From the NCBI RefSeq assembly GCF_001613045.1, contig NZ_BDBP01000039.1, positions 1-64,000 on the forward strand: 64,000 bases of DNA. Reading direction: 5' to 3'. A program made the position numbers and the translations under genes. The notes below the pieces were generated by a model. That model was not told the DNA's origin, did no database searches, and worked only from the letters and a program-made list of their open reading frames with translations. Below, in pieces: positions 8,645-17,093 of this stretch (positions are counted from its first letter, which is position 1; each line of letters opens with the position of its first letter). This stretch comes from Nocardia lijiangensis NBRC 108240. Its GTDB lineage: Bacteria; Actinomycetota; Actinomycetes; Mycobacteriales; Mycobacteriaceae.

Positions 8645-11437
8645 CTACCACGCGAACGGCGCCATCGGGGCGAGGCCCAGATCGGCGAGCGCGGCCGCGC
8701 CGGAGGCGGCATGGTCACCGCCGGCGAGCAAGCGGGTCCGCGCCGACTGGTAGCGGCAACCGGCGGCGTCGAACGCATCCGCTGTCGCGAGGAGTCGCTG
8801 CCGGTCGCGAGCGAGTAGCGCGTCGGCTCGGTCCACGATGGCGACGGCGACGGGGTTCCCGGCCACGATGGTCCTGGCCTCGATCACGCGGTCGCCTGCG
8901 TCAGGACTCCCAGCGAGTACGGCGGCTTCGGCCCGAAGTGCCACATACCAGTGAAGCCAGATCCACGTGACCCATCTCCACACCTCCCCTGGCTCCGGCG
9001 ACATCCGGTGCAGCGCCTCCTCCGCCTGCCCGCGATGGAGCATGGCCAGCGTGTCGAAGACCGCGCCGTAGCCATGGGTGCGCCACGGTGAGGCGCCGAT
9101 TCGGCGCAGGACCGCTTCCCATTCGTTGCGGGTGTCGTGGTCGTCGCGCAGGTCGTGGATCATCGCCACACCGGCCACCGCCGGACCGAGAATCTCCCTG
9201 GCGGGGCTGCCCGCGCGCTCCCACGCTTCGAGGAACCGGACACTGTGGGTGAGTATCTCGCCGACGTTGCCCACCAACGCCTCGACCACCAGCAGCCAGC
9301 TGGTGGCACGATGGCCGACCTCGGCCAGCAACGGGTGCTCCGCAAGTTGCCGCGCCCACCGGCGGGCGCCCGGCAGGTCGCCCGCACCGAGGCCGGCCTC
9401 GGCGGCTTCGCCGAGCGCTTCGATCAGCTCGTGGGTGGCGGCCGGAGTGGGCGATGCGGACTCCAGCAGCGTGATTCGCTGCCGCGCCGTGGCCGCGGCA
9501 GCGAACGTATCACCGGCCCAGCTCTGGGCGCCGGCGAGCGTGTCGAGTGCGGCGGATTCGGCGAGTGGGTCGCCGGTGCGGCGCGCCAGCTCGACCGCGC
9601 GTTCGGCGCACGCGATCGCCGGTACGGCATCGGCGGCGGGAAGCTGGGCGGTGAGAGCCTCGGTAAGCACCCGCCCCGCCTCGGCCAGCGCCACCGCCGC
9701 CAGCGCGGCGGGGTCGTCGCCCGCCAGCTGCCTCGCCTCCGTGATGAGTGCGCTCGCCTCCTCCGGTGGCAGGGTGCGAACGAACTTGCTGGAGAAGCGG
9801 TATGCGTTGGCGGCGGCGGTCGCCAGGTCGCGGGCGGCCCCGGCGGTGTCGCCTGACCGGTGGGCGGCGTCGGCGGCCGCACGGTTCAGGCGATACATAT
9901 CGTCGCCGCGCATCTGGCATCCGGCCGCGGCGGCGGCGTGACGCAGCATCGAGGCGGCGGCCATGTCGTCCGCGAGCACGGCCGCCTGCTCGTAGCGCAT
10001 CTGGGATTCGCCGATCAGGTTACGGCTGAAAAGCAGATCTGCCAGGTGCCGGGCGAGCCGGTGCGCGTCCGTGCGCTGCTCCGGCCGCTCGGCCGCCCAG
10101 CTCATCGCGGCGCGGAAGTCGTCGGCCACCGCGTCGAACCGTGCGCGCCTTCCCTCTCCCACCTCCGCCAGGTTCGCGGCCTCGACCAGGCACCAGCGCA
10201 CGTGCCGAGACCGGGTGTCGACCAGCTCACCGGCCTCGGCGAGTTGCTCCATCCCGTACTGCCGGATGGTTTCCAGCGCCCGGTATTCGGTCCCGCTCGC
10301 CGAGGCCGTCACCACCAGCAGGCTCTGCTCGGCGAGCCGAGCCAATCCGTCTGCCACCACGCCTTTCTCGGACTCGACCACCTGCGCCGCCGCCCCGATG
10401 CCGAACGACTTCATGAACACCGACACTCGGCGCAGCAGCATTCGATCGTCCGGCTCCAGCAAAGCATGACTCCAGTCCAGCGCCGCCCGCACCGAGCGGT
10501 GCCGGTCTTCGGCGCGGGAGCCGCCCGCGAGCATCCGCAGTTGGTCGGACAGCCCGGCTTCGAGGCCGTCCAGCCCCAGTGTGGTCCAGCGGGCGGCGGC
10601 CAGCTCGATCGCCAGCGCCACCCCATCCAGCCGCTCGCAGAACACGGCGACCTGGTCGCGCAGTGCGTGATTCGGCGGCCAGCCGCTCGCCGCAGCACGG
10701 TCCATGAACAACGCGACCGCATCCGAATCGCCCGCGCCCGCCAGCGACATCGGCGCGACCGGGTACACCCGCTCGAACGGCACCATCAGCCGGGCCCGGC
10801 TGGTCGCCAGCACCGTCACCCCGGGACAGGTCGCGAGCAGCCGTTCGACAAACAGCGCGACCCCATCGCGCACATGCTCGCAGTTGTCCAGCACCAGCAA
10901 GGCGCGCCGGTCGGCCAGCGCCGCAAGCACCGACTCGTCCATGCCACGACCCGGCTGCTCCCCGAGGCCGAGCGCGAGCGCGACCGTACCGGCGACCACG
11001 CGCATGTCCTGGTTCGTCACCGGTACCAGATCGACGAACCACACCCCATCGGGATACGCACCGGCCGCGTCCGCGACGACCGCCAACGCGAGCCGGGTCT
11101 TGCCCACTCCGCCTGGGCCGACCGCGGTCACCTGGCGATGCTGCTCGAGCATCGCCAGCAACTCGGCGCGCTCGCGCGTCCGTCCGATGAACGACGTCAG
11201 CGGCGTCGGCAGCACCGGAGCCGTCCACGACCGACCGGCACCGGCCGACTTCGAGGCGTACTGGGCGAGCGCCCGCCGATCCGGAACCTCCAGCTTGCGC
11301 AACAGCGAGGACACGTGGCTCTCCACGGTGCGCACCGAGATGAACAGCCGAGCACCGATCTCGGCGTTGCTCAGATGCTCCCCCACCAGCGCCAGCACCT
11401 CGGCTTCCCGCGTCGAGATCTCCACCGTTGCCGTCAT
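8645..11437 (-). CDS. LuxR-type transcriptional regulator with N-terminal HTH and STAND ATPase
   Basis: A 930-residue regulator. Unlike most large LuxR (LAL) proteins, the HTH is N-terminal (residues 1-60; STREAEVLALVGEHLSNAEI with SVRTVESHVSSLLRKL). An NB-ARC/STAND ATPase follows with Walker A GPGGVGKTRLAL and Walker B LLVLDNCEH, then a helical TPR-like sensor domain to the C-terminus. The ATG at 11437 is chosen because the HTH begins there; the longer open frame upstream is GC-driven. It is divergent from the glyoxalase operon, with an inverted repeat between, so it probably controls that operon, itself or both. Inducer unknown. Confidence 0.88.
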   Translation of the reverse strand: MTATVEISTREAEVLALVGEHLSNAEIGARLFISVRTVESHVSSLLRKLEVPDRRALAQYASKSAGAGRSWTAPVLPTPLTSFIGRTRERAELLAMLEQHRQVTAVGPGGVGKTRLALAVVADAAGAYPDGVWFVDLVPVTNQDMRVVAGTVALALGLGEQPGRGMDESVLAALADRRALLVLDNCEHVRDGVALFVERLLATCPGVTVLATSRARLMVPFERVYPVAPMSLAGAGDSDAVALFMDRAAASGWPPNHALRDQVAVFCERLDGVALAIELAAARWTTLGLDGLEAGLSDQLRMLAGGSRAEDRHRSVRAALDWSHALLEPDDRMLLRRVSVFMKSFGIGAAAQVVESEKGVVADGLARLAEQSLLVVTASASGTEYRALETIRQYGMEQLAEAGELVDTRSRHVRWCLVEAANLAEVGEGRRARFDAVADDFRAAMSWAAERPEQRTDAHRLARHLADLLFSRNLIGESQMRYEQAAVLADDMAAASMLRHAAAAAGCQMRGDDMYRLNRAAADAAHRSGDTAGAARDLATAAANAYRFSSKFVRTLPPEEASALITEARQLAGDDPAALAAVALAEAGRVLTEALTAQLPAADAVPAIACAERAVELARRTGDPLAESAALDTLAGAQSWAGDTFAAAATARQRITLLESASPTPAATHELIEALGEAAEAGLGAGDLPGARRWARQLAEHPLLAEVGHRATSWLLVVEALVGNVGEILTHSVRFLEAWERAGSPAREILGPAVAGVAMIHDLRDDHDTRNEWEAVLRRIGASPWRTHGYGAVFDTLAMLHRGQAEEALHRMSPEPGEVWRWVTWIWLHWYVALRAEAAVLAGSPDAGDRVIEARTIVAGNPVAVAIVDRADALLARDRQRLLATADAFDAAGCRYQSARTRLLAGGDHAASGAAALADLGLAPMAPFAW

Positions 11438-11471
11438 GACCCTCAATCTTCCATCGCTGTGTCGTGATCCT

Positions 11472-11542
11472 AGGCCCTGCCTAGAAGTTCGGCCGGATGC
11501 ATCCGTGGCTGAGGCGCCGGATGGGACTTCGAGACAGGGCCT
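11472..11542. promoter_or_regulatory. Inverted repeat between divergent regulator and glyoxalase genes
   Basis: AGGCCCTGCCTAGAAGT (11472-11488) and ACTTCGAGACAGGGCCT (11526-11542) are 17-nt arms with two mismatches, 37 nt apart. Their position between divergent start codons argues for an operator rather than a terminator. The LuxR-type regulator is the obvious candidate binder. Confidence 0.5.
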
Positions 11543-11681
11543 GGTCCGCGGTCGGTCCGTGGTGGCTGTCCGTGATCCGTGGACGGTTCCGTGGTCGCCA
11601 CGGATGTGGTTAGGGGCCGCCGGAAGAGAAGCTGTGAATACGTCCGGTTCACCAATCGGCACAACGCATTCAGGAGTGATC

Positions 11682-12038
11682 ATGACCAGCTCTTCCACCC
11701 AGGGAATCAAGACCGTGCTGCATCCGGTGTCCGACCTGGCGGCCGCAAAGACGGTGTACACCGCACTGCTCGGCGTCGCGCCGCACACCGACTCGCCCTA
11801 CTACGTCGGCTTCGAGGCCGAGGGCCAGCACATCGGACTGGTCCCGGACGGCGGACCACAGAGCATGACCACCCCGGTGGCCTACTGGCACGTACCGGAC
11901 ATCGACGCCAAGCTGGCCGACCTGACCGCCGCGGGCGCCACCGTGAAAGAGGCCCCGCGCGAGGTCGGCGGTGGCCGCCGGGTCGCCACCGTCACCGACA
12001 ACGACGGCAACGTCCTCGGCCTCATTCAGGACCGCTGA
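11682..12038 (+). CDS. VOC/glyoxalase-family protein
   Basis: A 118-residue single-module vicinal-oxygen-chelate protein. It has paired beta-alpha-beta units: TVLHPVSDLAAAKTVYTALL at the start, and VAYWHVPDIDAKLADLTAAG then DNDGNVLGLIQDR at the end. The ATG is preceded by CAGGAG. It is first in a three-gene operon with another VOC protein and a DUF1801 protein, divergent from the LuxR-type regulator. Members range from dioxygenases to resistance proteins, so the substrate cannot be assigned. Confidence 0.85.
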   Translation: MTSSSTQGIKTVLHPVSDLAAAKTVYTALLGVAPHTDSPYYVGFEAEGQHIGLVPDGGPQSMTTPVAYWHVPDIDAKLADLTAAGATVKEAPREVGGGRRVATVTDNDGNVLGLIQDR

Positions 12039-12129
12039 GTACGGACCACCGAACCACCATCAGCCACACCCCACCGCCCTGCGCATCCAGGGCACCCACC
12101 ACAGACACCTACAAACCGAAGGAACTGCC

Positions 12130-12735
12130 ATGACCTCCATCGACTACATCACCCTCGAAACCCCTGAGCCCGGCGCCGCGGAGATCTACGACGCCGCCTT
12201 CGGTTTGGGCGACATGGTGCGAGTCCGCACCGCGGCGGCGCCGACGACCGGCTTCCGTGGATTCATCATGTCGCTGGTGGTGTCCCAGCCCAGCACCGTC
12301 GACAGCCTCGTCGGCACCGCGCTCGACGCCGGCTTCACGACGCTGAAGCCGGCGAAGAAGAGCTTCTGGGGATACGGCGGCGTCCTCCAGGCCCCCGACG
12401 GGGCGATCTGGAAGATCGCCACCTCGCAGAAGAAGAACACCCTCCCCGCCACCCGCGCGGTCGACGACGTCGTGCTGCTGCTGGGCGTCGACGACGTCAA
12501 GGCCAGCAAGCAGTTCTACATCGACCACGGCCTGACCGTCGGGAAGAGCTTCGGCAGCAAGTACGTCGAGTTCACCGCCCCGGACTCGCCGGTCAAGCTG
12601 GCGCTCTACGGCCGCCGCGCCGCCGCCAAGGACGCGGGTGTCTCGCCGGACGGCACCGGATCCCACCGGATCGTCATCGGCACCAAGGCCGGGATGTTCA
12701 CCGACCCCGACGGGTTCGCCTGGGAGACCGTCTGA
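12130..12735 (+). CDS. Two-module VOC/glyoxalase-family protein
   Basis: 201 residues with two VOC modules: ITLETPEPGAAEIYDAAFGL with LQAPDGAIWKIA, then DVVLLLGVDDVKASKQFYID ending in FTDPDGFAWETV. The ATG at 12130 has GAAGGA upstream and is 91 bp after the previous gene. Fused duplicate modules of this type occur in actinobacterial glyoxalase-like proteins of unknown substrate. Probably co-transcribed with its neighbours. Confidence 0.85.
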   Translation: MTSIDYITLETPEPGAAEIYDAAFGLGDMVRVRTAAAPTTGFRGFIMSLVVSQPSTVDSLVGTALDAGFTTLKPAKKSFWGYGGVLQAPDGAIWKIATSQKKNTLPATRAVDDVVLLLGVDDVKASKQFYIDHGLTVGKSFGSKYVEFTAPDSPVKLALYGRRAAAKDAGVSPDGTGSHRIVIGTKAGMFTDPDGFAWETV

Positions 12736-12819
12736 CGTCCCGGGTCGACGGCCCCGACTACACCGGTCCCCCCATCGAGACCATCGCTATCAACCACTGA
12801 CACAGAAGGATTCCGGCTG

Positions 12820-13269
12820 ATGACCACCACGAAGACCAAGTCCGCGGTCGCGTTCACCGACGAAGAACGCACCGCGATGAAAGAGCACGCCCAAGAGCTG
12901 AAGACAGCCGCCCGCCGCGGTTCCCGCGCCACCAAGGCCGACGGCGAGCAGGACGTGCTCGCGAAGATCGCCGAAATGACCGAATCCGATCGCGTCCTCG
13001 CCGAACGAATCCACGCCGTCATCACCGCGAGCGCACCGGACCTGACGCCGAAACTCTGGTACGGCATGCCCTCCTACGCCAAGAACGGCAAGGTCGTCTG
13101 CTTCTTCCGCAGCGCGGAAAAATTCAAGTCGCGCTACGCCACACTCGGTTTCGAAGACAAGGCGAACCTCGACGACGGCACCATGTGGGCGACATCGTTC
13201 GCGCTGACGGCGTTGACCGCCGACGACGAAGCGATGATCGGCGAGCTGGTGAGGAAAGCGGCCCGCTGA
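12820..13269 (+). CDS. DUF1801 (YdhG-like) family protein
   Basis: 149 residues. The core LWYGMPSYAKNGKVVCFFRS, with a following SRYATLGF, is characteristic of the DUF1801/YdhG fold; the N-terminus is a charged helix. The ATG at 12820 is preceded by AGAAGGA. It is the third gene of the glyoxalase operon and is followed by a hairpin terminator. Some members are called iron chaperones, but the biochemical role is unsettled. Confidence 0.8.
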   Translation: MTTTKTKSAVAFTDEERTAMKEHAQELKTAARRGSRATKADGEQDVLAKIAEMTESDRVLAERIHAVITASAPDLTPKLWYGMPSYAKNGKVVCFFRSAEKFKSRYATLGFEDKANLDDGTMWATSFALTALTADDEAMIGELVRKAAR

Positions 13270-13277
13270 GCGCCATC

Positions 13278-13305
13278 GGCCTGCCACCGTCTCCGGTGGC
13301 AGGCC
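13278..13305 (+). terminator. Hairpin terminator of the glyoxalase operon
   Basis: GGCCTGCCACC (13278-13288) pairs perfectly with GGTGGCAGGCC (13295-13305), giving an 11-bp stem and 6-nt loop, 9 bp after the DUF1801 stop. No strong U tract, as is common in actinobacteria. Confidence 0.7.
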
Positions 13306-13339
13306 GGCCCGCGCTTCCACCAACGGCCCAGCCGTTTCG

Positions 13340-13650
13340 GGCAACGATCGAGCTTCTGCTTCCTCACCCAGGACACCAACCTGAAGACCGGCAAACGCCC
13401 ACCTGCCGGCTACCTCCCGGAGGTCGAGAAAAAGCACCCCGGAGCCCTTGCGTCGCAATGGATCCCGATGGAGCCGAACCTCTGGCAGGTGGACCGGTAT
13501 CGCGACTTCCTGGAAGCTCGCCGCCAATTGCTGGCCGGCTCGGCACAGCGGTTCCTCGAGCAGCTGCGCACCGGGACAGCGTCCGGCGAGACACTCCGCC
13601 AGCCCGTCCACGTCGAGCCCGAAACGACGGATGACCCCCGGGTCGTTCGA
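13340..13650 (+). pseudogene. C-terminal remnant of a GmrSD/DUF262- or HNH-type endonuclease-like protein
   Basis: One frame reads SFCFLTQDTNLKTGK, then WIPMEPNLWQVDRYRDFLEA and RRQLLAGSAQRFLEQL. The W-I-P-M-D/E-P-x-L-W pattern followed by Y-x-x-F-L-E-A-R-R resembles the end of DUF262 (GmrSD-like) or related restriction proteins. The upstream part of any such gene is absent and no start with a ribosome site fits, so it is called a remnant. Family call is from memory. Confidence 0.45.
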
Positions 13651-13692
13651 ATGACGACGCCGTGCTCCGCGATTACCGTATTGCGGTCCGGC

Positions 13693-14655
13693 TCAGCGAT
13701 GCTCGGCCGCGCGGGTGAATCGCGCGCCCCATTCCTGCACGCGGTCCACGAGCACCGCTGGGCTCAGCACGCGGAACTCGGCGCCCACGGCTCCCAAGGC
13801 CAGTAGCGGCCAATGCAGTTCGTCGGCGGTGAGGTCGATGCGGGTGCGGTTGTCCGGGAGAGCGGTGACGGTGCACCACCGGCCGATGCGGGAGCGGACG
13901 AGGTCAGCGGGCGCTTCGATTTCGGCGGAGACCTCGTAGGACGGTCGGAGGGAGCCGATTCCGTTGCGGACGAAGGTGGCGGCGTCGGGGGCGGGGAGAT
14001 CACGGGGGCGGAAGCGGGCGCCGGTGGGGAGGGAGCCGGTGATGCGATCGACGCGGAAGCTGCGCCAACCGTGGCGGGTGAGGTCGTAGGCGACCAGATA
14101 CCAGCGGCGACCGAGGGAGACCAGGCGGTGGGGTTCGACCTCGCGGTCAGTGGCGGCGTTGCCGGCGGCGGTGTAGGTGAAGCGCAGGCGTTCCTCCGCG
14201 CGGCAGGCCATCGCGAGGTCGGTGAGGACGGCCGGGTCGACGTCGGCGAGCGGGACGGTCCAGCCGGTGGAGACGGTCATGGCGCGCAGGGCGTCGACGC
14301 GGCGGCGCAGGCGGGTCGGCAGGACAGTGACCACCTTGGCCAGGGCGCGGATCGACGGTTCGGCCAGACCGTCGACGGCACCCTGGGAACCAGCCTGAAG
14401 ACAGACGGTCAACGCGACGGCTTCATCGTCGTCGACGACGAGCGGGGGCAGCGCGGCGCCCGCGGCGAGCTGGTAACCCCCGTCGACGCCGGGGCGGGCA
14501 TCGACGGGGTAGCCGAGGTCGCGCAGGCGGTCGATATCGCGGCGCAGGGTGCGGGCGGAGACGTCCAGGCGCTCAGCCAGTTCCGTACCCGGCCAGTAGC
14601 GATGGGTCTGCAGCAGCGACAGCAGTCGCAACGTGCGCGCACTCGTATCAGCCAT
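13693..14655 (-). CDS. YafY-type transcriptional regulator (HTH-11 plus WYL domain)
   Basis: 320 residues. The N-terminal winged helix is SARTLRLLSLLQTHRYWPG and SARTLRRDIDRLRDLGYPVD. A WYL domain occupies roughly residues 140-230, with EPHRLVSLGRRWYLVAYDL. A C-terminal WCX extension follows. The ATG at 14655 fits the start of the HTH. It is divergent from a DinB-family gene, an arrangement common in actinobacteria that suggests control of that gene. WYL domains sense nucleic-acid or small-molecule ligands; the ligand here is unknown. Confidence 0.9.
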   Translation of the reverse strand: MADTSARTLRLLSLLQTHRYWPGTELAERLDVSARTLRRDIDRLRDLGYPVDARPGVDGGYQLAAGAALPPLVVDDDEAVALTVCLQAGSQGAVDGLAEPSIRALAKVVTVLPTRLRRRVDALRAMTVSTGWTVPLADVDPAVLTDLAMACRAEERLRFTYTAAGNAATDREVEPHRLVSLGRRWYLVAYDLTRHGWRSFRVDRITGSLPTGARFRPRDLPAPDAATFVRNGIGSLRPSYEVSAEIEAPADLVRSRIGRWCTVTALPDNRTRIDLTADELHWPLLALGAVGAEFRVLSPAVLVDRVQEWGARFTRAAEHR

Positions 14656-14743
14656 GTTCTCAGTATCGCGGACATTGCGGACGGAAACTGGCCGCAATTG
14701 CTTCTACCTTGGTATTCACACCGACCAGGAGAGGAACCCGCTC

Positions 14744-15277
14744 ATGACCACCGCCACGCTCCCCCAGCTCGACTCCGAACGCGCCGACATCCTCGAAACC
14801 CTCACCAAGGCACGGCACTTCCTGCGTTTCACCGCCAGCGGTCTGACCGACGAGCAGGCCGGCCTGCGCACCACCGCCAGCGAACTGTGCGTAGGCGGGC
14901 TCATCAAGCACGTGACGCTGGTCGAGCGGGAATGGGCGCAGTTCATCGTGGAGGGGCCCACGGCGCAGCCGGACTTCGAATCGATGACCGAGGCGGATAT
15001 CGCCGAGTGGAGCAGCCAGTTCACGATGCTGCCGGATGAGACCTTGGCCGACGTTCTCGCCGAGTACGAGAAGGTCGCGGCCGAAACCGACCAGCTGCTG
15101 CGCGAACTGCCCGACCTCAACGTTTCGCATCCGCTGCCGAAAGCGCCGTGGTTCGAGCCGGGTGCGCGGTGGAGCGCGCGACGGACGCTGCTGCACATCG
15201 CCACCGAAACCGCCCAGCACGCAGGGCATGCCGATATCATCCGCGAATCGCTCGATGGTGCGAAGTCGATGGGCTGA
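14744..15277 (+). CDS. DinB-family protein
   Basis: 177 residues. It has a four-helix-bundle pattern with histidines at metal-site positions: GGLIKHVTLVEREW in helix 2 and LLHIATETAQHAGHADIIRE near the C-terminus (H-x3-H-type triad). The ATG at 14744 has AGGAGAGG upstream. Members include thiol-dependent S-transferases (bacillithiol or mycothiol) and stress proteins. In an actinomycete a mycothiol-linked role is plausible but not shown. Divergent from the WYL regulator. Confidence 0.88.
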   Translation: MTTATLPQLDSERADILETLTKARHFLRFTASGLTDEQAGLRTTASELCVGGLIKHVTLVEREWAQFIVEGPTAQPDFESMTEADIAEWSSQFTMLPDETLADVLAEYEKVAAETDQLLRELPDLNVSHPLPKAPWFEPGARWSARRTLLHIATETAQHAGHADIIRESLDGAKSMG

Positions 15278-15530
15278 GCGGAAACCGATTGTGTCGAGAG
15301 GGGTTTGGGCACTTCGGGCAATCGTGACGAGTTCTTATCCGTTCTCGCGCGTTTGCCGCATGATTGTCACAGCATTCCCGAGGGCCGCGGCAATGCCGTC
15401 CTTGGCCGCCAAGACCTGGGGCCGCATCTCTTCGGGGCTGATCTCGAGATGCACGCAGCATTCCAGCTCTTTCGAAGAACGCCCACCGGGCCGACGACTC
15501 TGGGCTCAATCCGACTGTTCCCGCGCTGCC
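15278..15530. other. Intergenic region with a short minus-strand coding-like stretch
   Basis: Between about 15335 and 15490 the minus strand reads ELECCVHLEISPEEMRPQVL and AAKDGIAAALGNAVTIMRQT before a TAA. It looks like the tail of a protein but lacks a start with a ribosome site. It is probably a remnant; no family recognised. Confidence 0.3.
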
Positions 15531-16625
15531 CTACCGGCCCCGAAAGACGGCGACCGCAGCTTGGGTCACGGCGATGATTTTGTCGCAGCTGTCGCCGATG
15601 ACTTCCACCGCATTCATGTCATACACAATGCTGGAGTCCACCGGAGGTAGTGGGCGAAGTAGGCCCACGAAAACCTTTATCCGACAGTAGCCTCCGCTGG
15701 TGCTCTCCACCGCGGGGATACCGTCGACCAAGACCCGCCGCTTCCCGTCCGAGACAGGGTACGACGCACTTGTCGCTTGGGCCCGGGTCGTGTTGGAGTG
15801 CAGGATTCGGATCTTTTCGGTGTATCGATCCGGGCGGTCGAGGATGAAAGCGCATTCGTACTGCGAGGTTCCATCGACCACGTACGGCGTTTGGTTCGGT
15901 ACGAACGCCGCCAAAGCCGCGCACGGGTCCGCGGTCGCCGCCAGGCTGCGAACCGCCGCCGCCGGAGCCGGTTTGGCATCGATAAGCCGAGCCGACGCTC
16001 CGACGATCTGCTCGAGTACCGAGCAGTCCCCCTGCCCACCGGGACCCAACCCCTGTGTGTACACGATCGCGGCCGTAGAACCGTCGGTGAGTTGGCCGAT
16101 CGGAAACGAGAATTGGCACAGGCCGACAGTCAGCGCGCTCGCGTTCCGCCCGGCGATCTCGATCGGCCGTTGATCCGACGAGCGCGTGCGTACAGGCGAC
16201 ACGAGTTCGATCTCGATGGTCACATCGTTGGCCCGTTTGTCCTCGGTCGGCCAGTCGAACATCACGACACATCGTTCGAGAGGTTCGGCCGGAACGATCC
16301 TGGCAGGCCCAATAGCAGAGATCGACGCCTCGTCGATCAGGCCACACGGGTCGATGGTGCGCATCTCGTCGAATACGACGAGATCCGCTAGAGCTGTTGT
16401 CGGCTGGACATGGTCGCGGTATCCGGTAGCAACGGAAAAGAGTGGTCCACCGAGGCCGATCTCCGGCGCCGCCGCGAAATGCGGCGCAAGGGACACGGCG
16501 ATCGCAGGACCAGTTGCCGAATTTTGGAGCTTCCCGTCCCCGGATTCGCGCGTCGTACATGCGCTGAGCAGCGCAATCGCACCAACCATCGCGAGCACAC
16601 GAAGGATTGACTTGCCAGACAACAT
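15531..16625 (-). CDS. Predicted lipoprotein with two DUF3558-like lobes
   Basis: 364 residues. A lipoprotein signal ends at LLSAC (residues 18-22), so it should be lipidated and surface-exposed. Two repeated lobes each begin with a DPC motif (TIDPCGLIDEASISAIG and TADPCAALAAF) and have further spaced cysteines, typical of DUF3558 proteins of Nocardia and mycobacteria. The ATG at 16625 follows AAAGGGG. The same DPCxLLD lobes occur in the extracellular halves of the kinases at 59335-63110. Function unknown; no operon partner. Confidence 0.75.
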   Translation of the reverse strand: MLSGKSILRVLAMVGAIALLSACTTRESGDGKLQNSATGPAIAVSLAPHFAAAPEIGLGGPLFSVATGYRDHVQPTTALADLVVFDEMRTIDPCGLIDEASISAIGPARIVPAEPLERCVVMFDWPTEDKRANDVTIEIELVSPVRTRSSDQRPIEIAGRNASALTVGLCQFSFPIGQLTDGSTAAIVYTQGLGPGGQGDCSVLEQIVGASARLIDAKPAPAAAVRSLAATADPCAALAAFVPNQTPYVVDGTSQYECAFILDRPDRYTEKIRILHSNTTRAQATSASYPVSDGKRRVLVDGIPAVESTSGGYCRIKVFVGLLRPLPPVDSSIVYDMNAVEVIGDSCDKIIAVTQAAVAVFRGR

Positions 16626-17093
16626 CCCGCCCCTTTGAGTTCCGATCGACAGAACATGGATCGGGTGAGCATAGTTCGCGGGGAGATAAGGCGAACGATC
16701 CACCGAGACACCCAACGATCACAGCAGAACTACATCGCATGCCCTGGGCGGCGTCCAGCCACCTCCGCCGCCCCGTACACCACGGGGTAGGGCAAGGGTA
16801 TCGGCACCCTCTTGAAGCCGGTACCTCGCGACGCTCAATACGGTTCGCGCAAAGCGGCTTCCACCATGTCCCCGCTGACCGGCTCGTGAAGGATGTCGAT
16901 TTCGGGGAATGGGTTCCCATCGTTTCACGCGATCGCGTCCGGATCCGATGTGGAGTCCGGCAGCAGCGCGGGAACCGGGGAACTCGATGTCATGACCGGC
17001 TGGACTGCCTCCCGATGTCGAAATCCTTGTCGGCGAGTGTCCGGATCCGCCGACCGGACGCAACACCGAAGCGGTGAGCGTCCGGCCAACAGG
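16626..17093. other. Long intergenic region, no confident gene
   Basis: 468 bp between argS and the lipoprotein. The minus strand has short protein-like stretches (for example one ending GDMVEAALREPY near 16840) broken by stops. This suggests decayed coding sequence rather than a live gene. Confidence 0.35.

Noticed and set aside
11438..11788. 117-residue N-terminal extension of the LuxR-type regulator
   Set aside because: The extension crosses the promoter region with the inverted repeat and has no protein character.
13813..15039. 408-codon plus-strand frame over the WYL regulator
   Set aside because: Gly/Ala/Val-rich antisense shadow of the regulator, no start site or motif.
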